NCBI RefSeq assembly: GCF_013009555.1
Contig: NZ_CP046176.1
Span: forward strand, 3,937,501 to 4,001,500
Source: Phocaeicola dorei
GTDB lineage: Bacteria > Bacteroidota > Bacteroidia > Bacteroidales > Bacteroidaceae
Length of the DNA stretch: 64,000 nucleotides
Direction of reading: 5' to 3'
The translations under genes were made by a program, and so were the position numbers. Every line of letters starts with the position of its first letter. Position 1 is the stretch's first letter. Shown piece by piece: positions 62,159 to 64,000 of the stretch. The notes beneath the pieces are model-generated. The model was given only the letters and a program-made list of their open reading frames with translations. It ran no database searches and was not told the origin of the DNA.

Positions 62159-64000
62159 TTAGAATGTAACATCTACCCCGAATGTCAGCAGTCTGCTGAA
62201 CGGGAATGTATTATTTGAATTTTCACCATATTCCGGATCATATCCATCCTTTACTTTTGTCCATTCCCAAAGGTCATCACCGGAGAAGTAAACTCTCAGT
62301 TTGCTGAGTCCGGCTTTTGAAATCCACTTTTGAGGCAATGAATACCCTACTACCAAAGATTTCAAACGGACGTACCGATTATTCTGAACACTGACATCTT
62401 TGTTATTATAGTTCCACTTATTAAAATCCTGATCACGTGAAGCGATAGTATATTCTGCATCCCGATTATTCTCACTCCACATTTTCCCTGCGAAGTTTTT
62501 ATTTTGCAGAACATAATTTGTTGTCCATGGAGCAGCCAAATATCCATTTCTTAACAATACTTGTTTACCTACTCCCTGTAAGAAAGCCGAGAAGTCGATT
62601 CCTTTCCATTCCAACCCCAATTTAAAGCCAAATGTCAAACGAGGGGCCATATCTCCTGCATAGTAAAGGTCATCCTTCGTGATAGCACCGTCGCCATTCA
62701 AATCGACTACTTTGCGAGCACCCGGACGAAGTGTATTGGTAGCCGCCTCCTGAGGTGCAGGAAGAATATTATTAGCTTTCGGTCCTGAATGATCCGCATT
62801 CCAATAGTACTTTTCATAATATGCAGCCACTTCATCCGCATTTTGGAAAATTCCATCAGTCTGGTATACATACAATGCTTGTCTTGGCATTCCTATCAAG
62901 CGATTTTCATTCTTACCCTCATTGGGTACATTTTCATTATTAGCTAATTCAAGCACTTTTGACCATGCATCCGAAAGAGATCCTCCAATACTATATTTCA
63001 CCTGACCTATTTGATCATCCCAATTCAAAGCCAATTCCCAACCACGGGCACGAAACTTACCATTGTTGCTTTTAGGAGCAGCCGCACCTAAAATAGAAGG
63101 ATATTGTACATCAATAAACATTCCGTTATTGGTCTTGATAAAATAATCAAATGAACCTCTCAAACGGTTACTGAGAAAGGCAAAATCCACTCCCACATCG
63201 TGACTGTCGATAGTTTCCCATGTACGGTCCGCAGATCTCATACCGTCTACCCACAATGAAGTATGCGTACCGGAATTTATACCAAAAATAGTCGTACCAG
63301 TTTTGATAGTAGCAAACCTTTCGTAATTATCAATACCTTCCACACTACCCGTTCTACCATAATTATAACGCAGCTTCAGATCACTCAACCATGAAACATC
63401 TTTTAAAAAGTTTTCATTTGAAAGTCTCCAAAAACCAGAAATAGAGTAAAAATTCTTCCAACGTTGTTCTTTCGCTAACTTAGAAGACCCATCCCGACGT
63501 CCCAATATCTCTATTGAGTATTTATCAGCATAAGTATAATTTAAACGTCCTAAATAAGAAACCAATCCCCAAGAATTCTGTCCACCGTATGCCTCATTAT
63601 TATTTCCATTTACCCATACATCCAAATCTGTTAATCCGGACCCCGGATAAACAGCACCGGATTTACGAACCGCACCTACCTTTTTATATGTTTCTTGTTC
63701 GGCAGTCATACCCAACATGGCAGAAACGCTATGTACATCAGCGAAAGTACGGTTATAATTAGCAAAAGCACCTAAAGTAATGTTTTCCCATTTTTCTATT
63801 TCTTCTTTCAATTGTCCGGGACCTTGCTTATTACCAGTCTGTGTACCTACCCAATCATAATATTGTACTTTATTCTTCACTTCCTGCATATTTCTCTGTA
63901 CAGTTTTATAAGCTCCCGAAGCTGAAATAGAAAGTCCTTTTACCCATTTAGAAAAATCATAAGTCGCTTTGGCACTTCCTCTGAAGGTTGTCAATGAATT
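62159..64000 (-). CDS. SusC/RagA family TonB-linked outer-membrane protein, C-terminal part
   Basis: The frame is open through the right window edge, so the signal peptide, carboxypeptidase-like domain and plug are outside. About 613 residues of the beta-barrel are visible, with typical SusC segments: NYTYADKYSIEILGRRDGSS, FAFLSNRLRGSFDYFIKTNN, ARGWELALNWDDQIGQVKYS, VDLNGDGAITKDDLYYAGDM, FGFKLGLEWKGIDFSAFLQG and the C-terminal SRLLTFGVDVTF ending in Phe. With SusD it would import oligosaccharides using TonB energy. It is transcribed first of the visible locus genes; the regulator and promoter must lie beyond the window. Confidence 0.96.
   Translation of the reverse strand, partial: NSLTTFRGSAKATYDFSKWVKGLSISASGAYKTVQRNMQEVKNKVQYYDWVGTQTGNKQGPGQLKEEIEKWENITLGAFANYNRTFADVHSVSAMLGMTAEQETYKKVGAVRKSGAVYPGSGLTDLDVWVNGNNNEAYGGQNSWGLVSYLGRLNYTYADKYSIEILGRRDGSSKLAKEQRWKNFYSISGFWRLSNENFLKDVSWLSDLKLRYNYGRTGSVEGIDNYERFATIKTGTTIFGINSGTHTSLWVDGMRSADRTWETIDSHDVGVDFAFLSNRLRGSFDYFIKTNNGMFIDVQYPSILGAAAPKSNNGKFRARGWELALNWDDQIGQVKYSIGGSLSDAWSKVLELANNENVPNEGKNENRLIGMPRQALYVYQTDGIFQNADEVAAYYEKYYWNADHSGPKANNILPAPQEAATNTLRPGARKVVDLNGDGAITKDDLYYAGDMAPRLTFGFKLGLEWKGIDFSAFLQGVGKQVLLRNGYLAAPWTTNYVLQNKNFAGKMWSENNRDAEYTIASRDQDFNKWNYNNKDVSVQNNRYVRLKSLVVGYSLPQKWISKAGLSKLRVYFSGDDLWEWTKVKDGYDPEYGENSNNTFPFSRLLTFGVDVTF

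Overview
The window looks like a chromosomal segment of a gut Bacteroidales species, most likely Bacteroides or Phocaeicola. Evidence: SusC/SusD-type outer-membrane proteins, many secreted glycoside hydrolases with signal or lipoprotein peptides, Bacteroidetes-type -7 boxes (TAnnTTTG), the LpxC-FabZ fusion, and an ECF sigma/FecR/TonB-receptor operon. The species is not determined.

Bases 1-19.6 kb are mostly core genome. In order: the 3' part of a uvrA gene, a secreted endonuclease/exonuclease/phosphatase-fold lipoprotein, a GH20 hexosaminidase, then (minus strand) an outer-membrane barrel protein, a small membrane protein and CstA. These are followed by a secreted GH10-like hydrolase, a gene-free stretch of about 950 bp, purM, a small membrane ORF, prfA, pyrF, an HD-domain phosphohydrolase, the lipid A genes lpxD, lpxC-fabZ and lpxA, a pRiA4b ORF-3-like gene and miaA. 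A GH29 alpha-fucosidase closes this part.

Bases 21.8-29.8 kb (minus strand) hold a membrane protein and a five-gene operon: a BlaI/MecI-type repressor, an M56 metallopeptidase fused to TonB-C and receptor-plug domains, a TPR protein and two thioredoxin-fold proteins. Three evenly spaced 17-bp dyads sit just upstream of the repressor gene and are probably its operators.

Bases 29.9-64 kb (minus strand) are one large polysaccharide utilisation locus. From 5' to 3' it runs: SusC (cut by the window end), SusD, a GH28-like gene, a decayed GH28 3' end, an Rpn-type nuclease, an alpha/beta hydrolase, GH28, a heparinase II/III-like lyase, a beta-propeller hydrolase, another GH28-like gene, a broken alpha/beta hydrolase, GH127, a beta-lactamase-fold esterase, a second heparinase-like lyase, GH97, GH43 and GH88. 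The set suggests a uronic-acid-rich, arabinofuranose-decorated plant glycan, probably pectic. Binding and import by SusC/D would be followed by depolymerisation by lyases and GH28 enzymes, removal of unsaturated uronates by GH88, and trimming by GH43, GH127 and GH97.

The most notable structural feature is at 40.97-47.28 kb. A roughly 6.3 kb, visibly AT-richer block separates what look like the N-terminal and C-terminal parts of the alpha/beta hydrolase gene. The block carries an ECF sigma factor, a FecR anti-sigma factor, a TonB receptor with two frameshifts, a DUF4858-like protein, the decayed start of a second TonB receptor and a fragment that looks like the tail of a conjugative-transposon protein. 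It appears to be a foreign insertion that broke the polysaccharide locus. No tRNA, rRNA, CRISPR array or intact insertion sequence was recognised.
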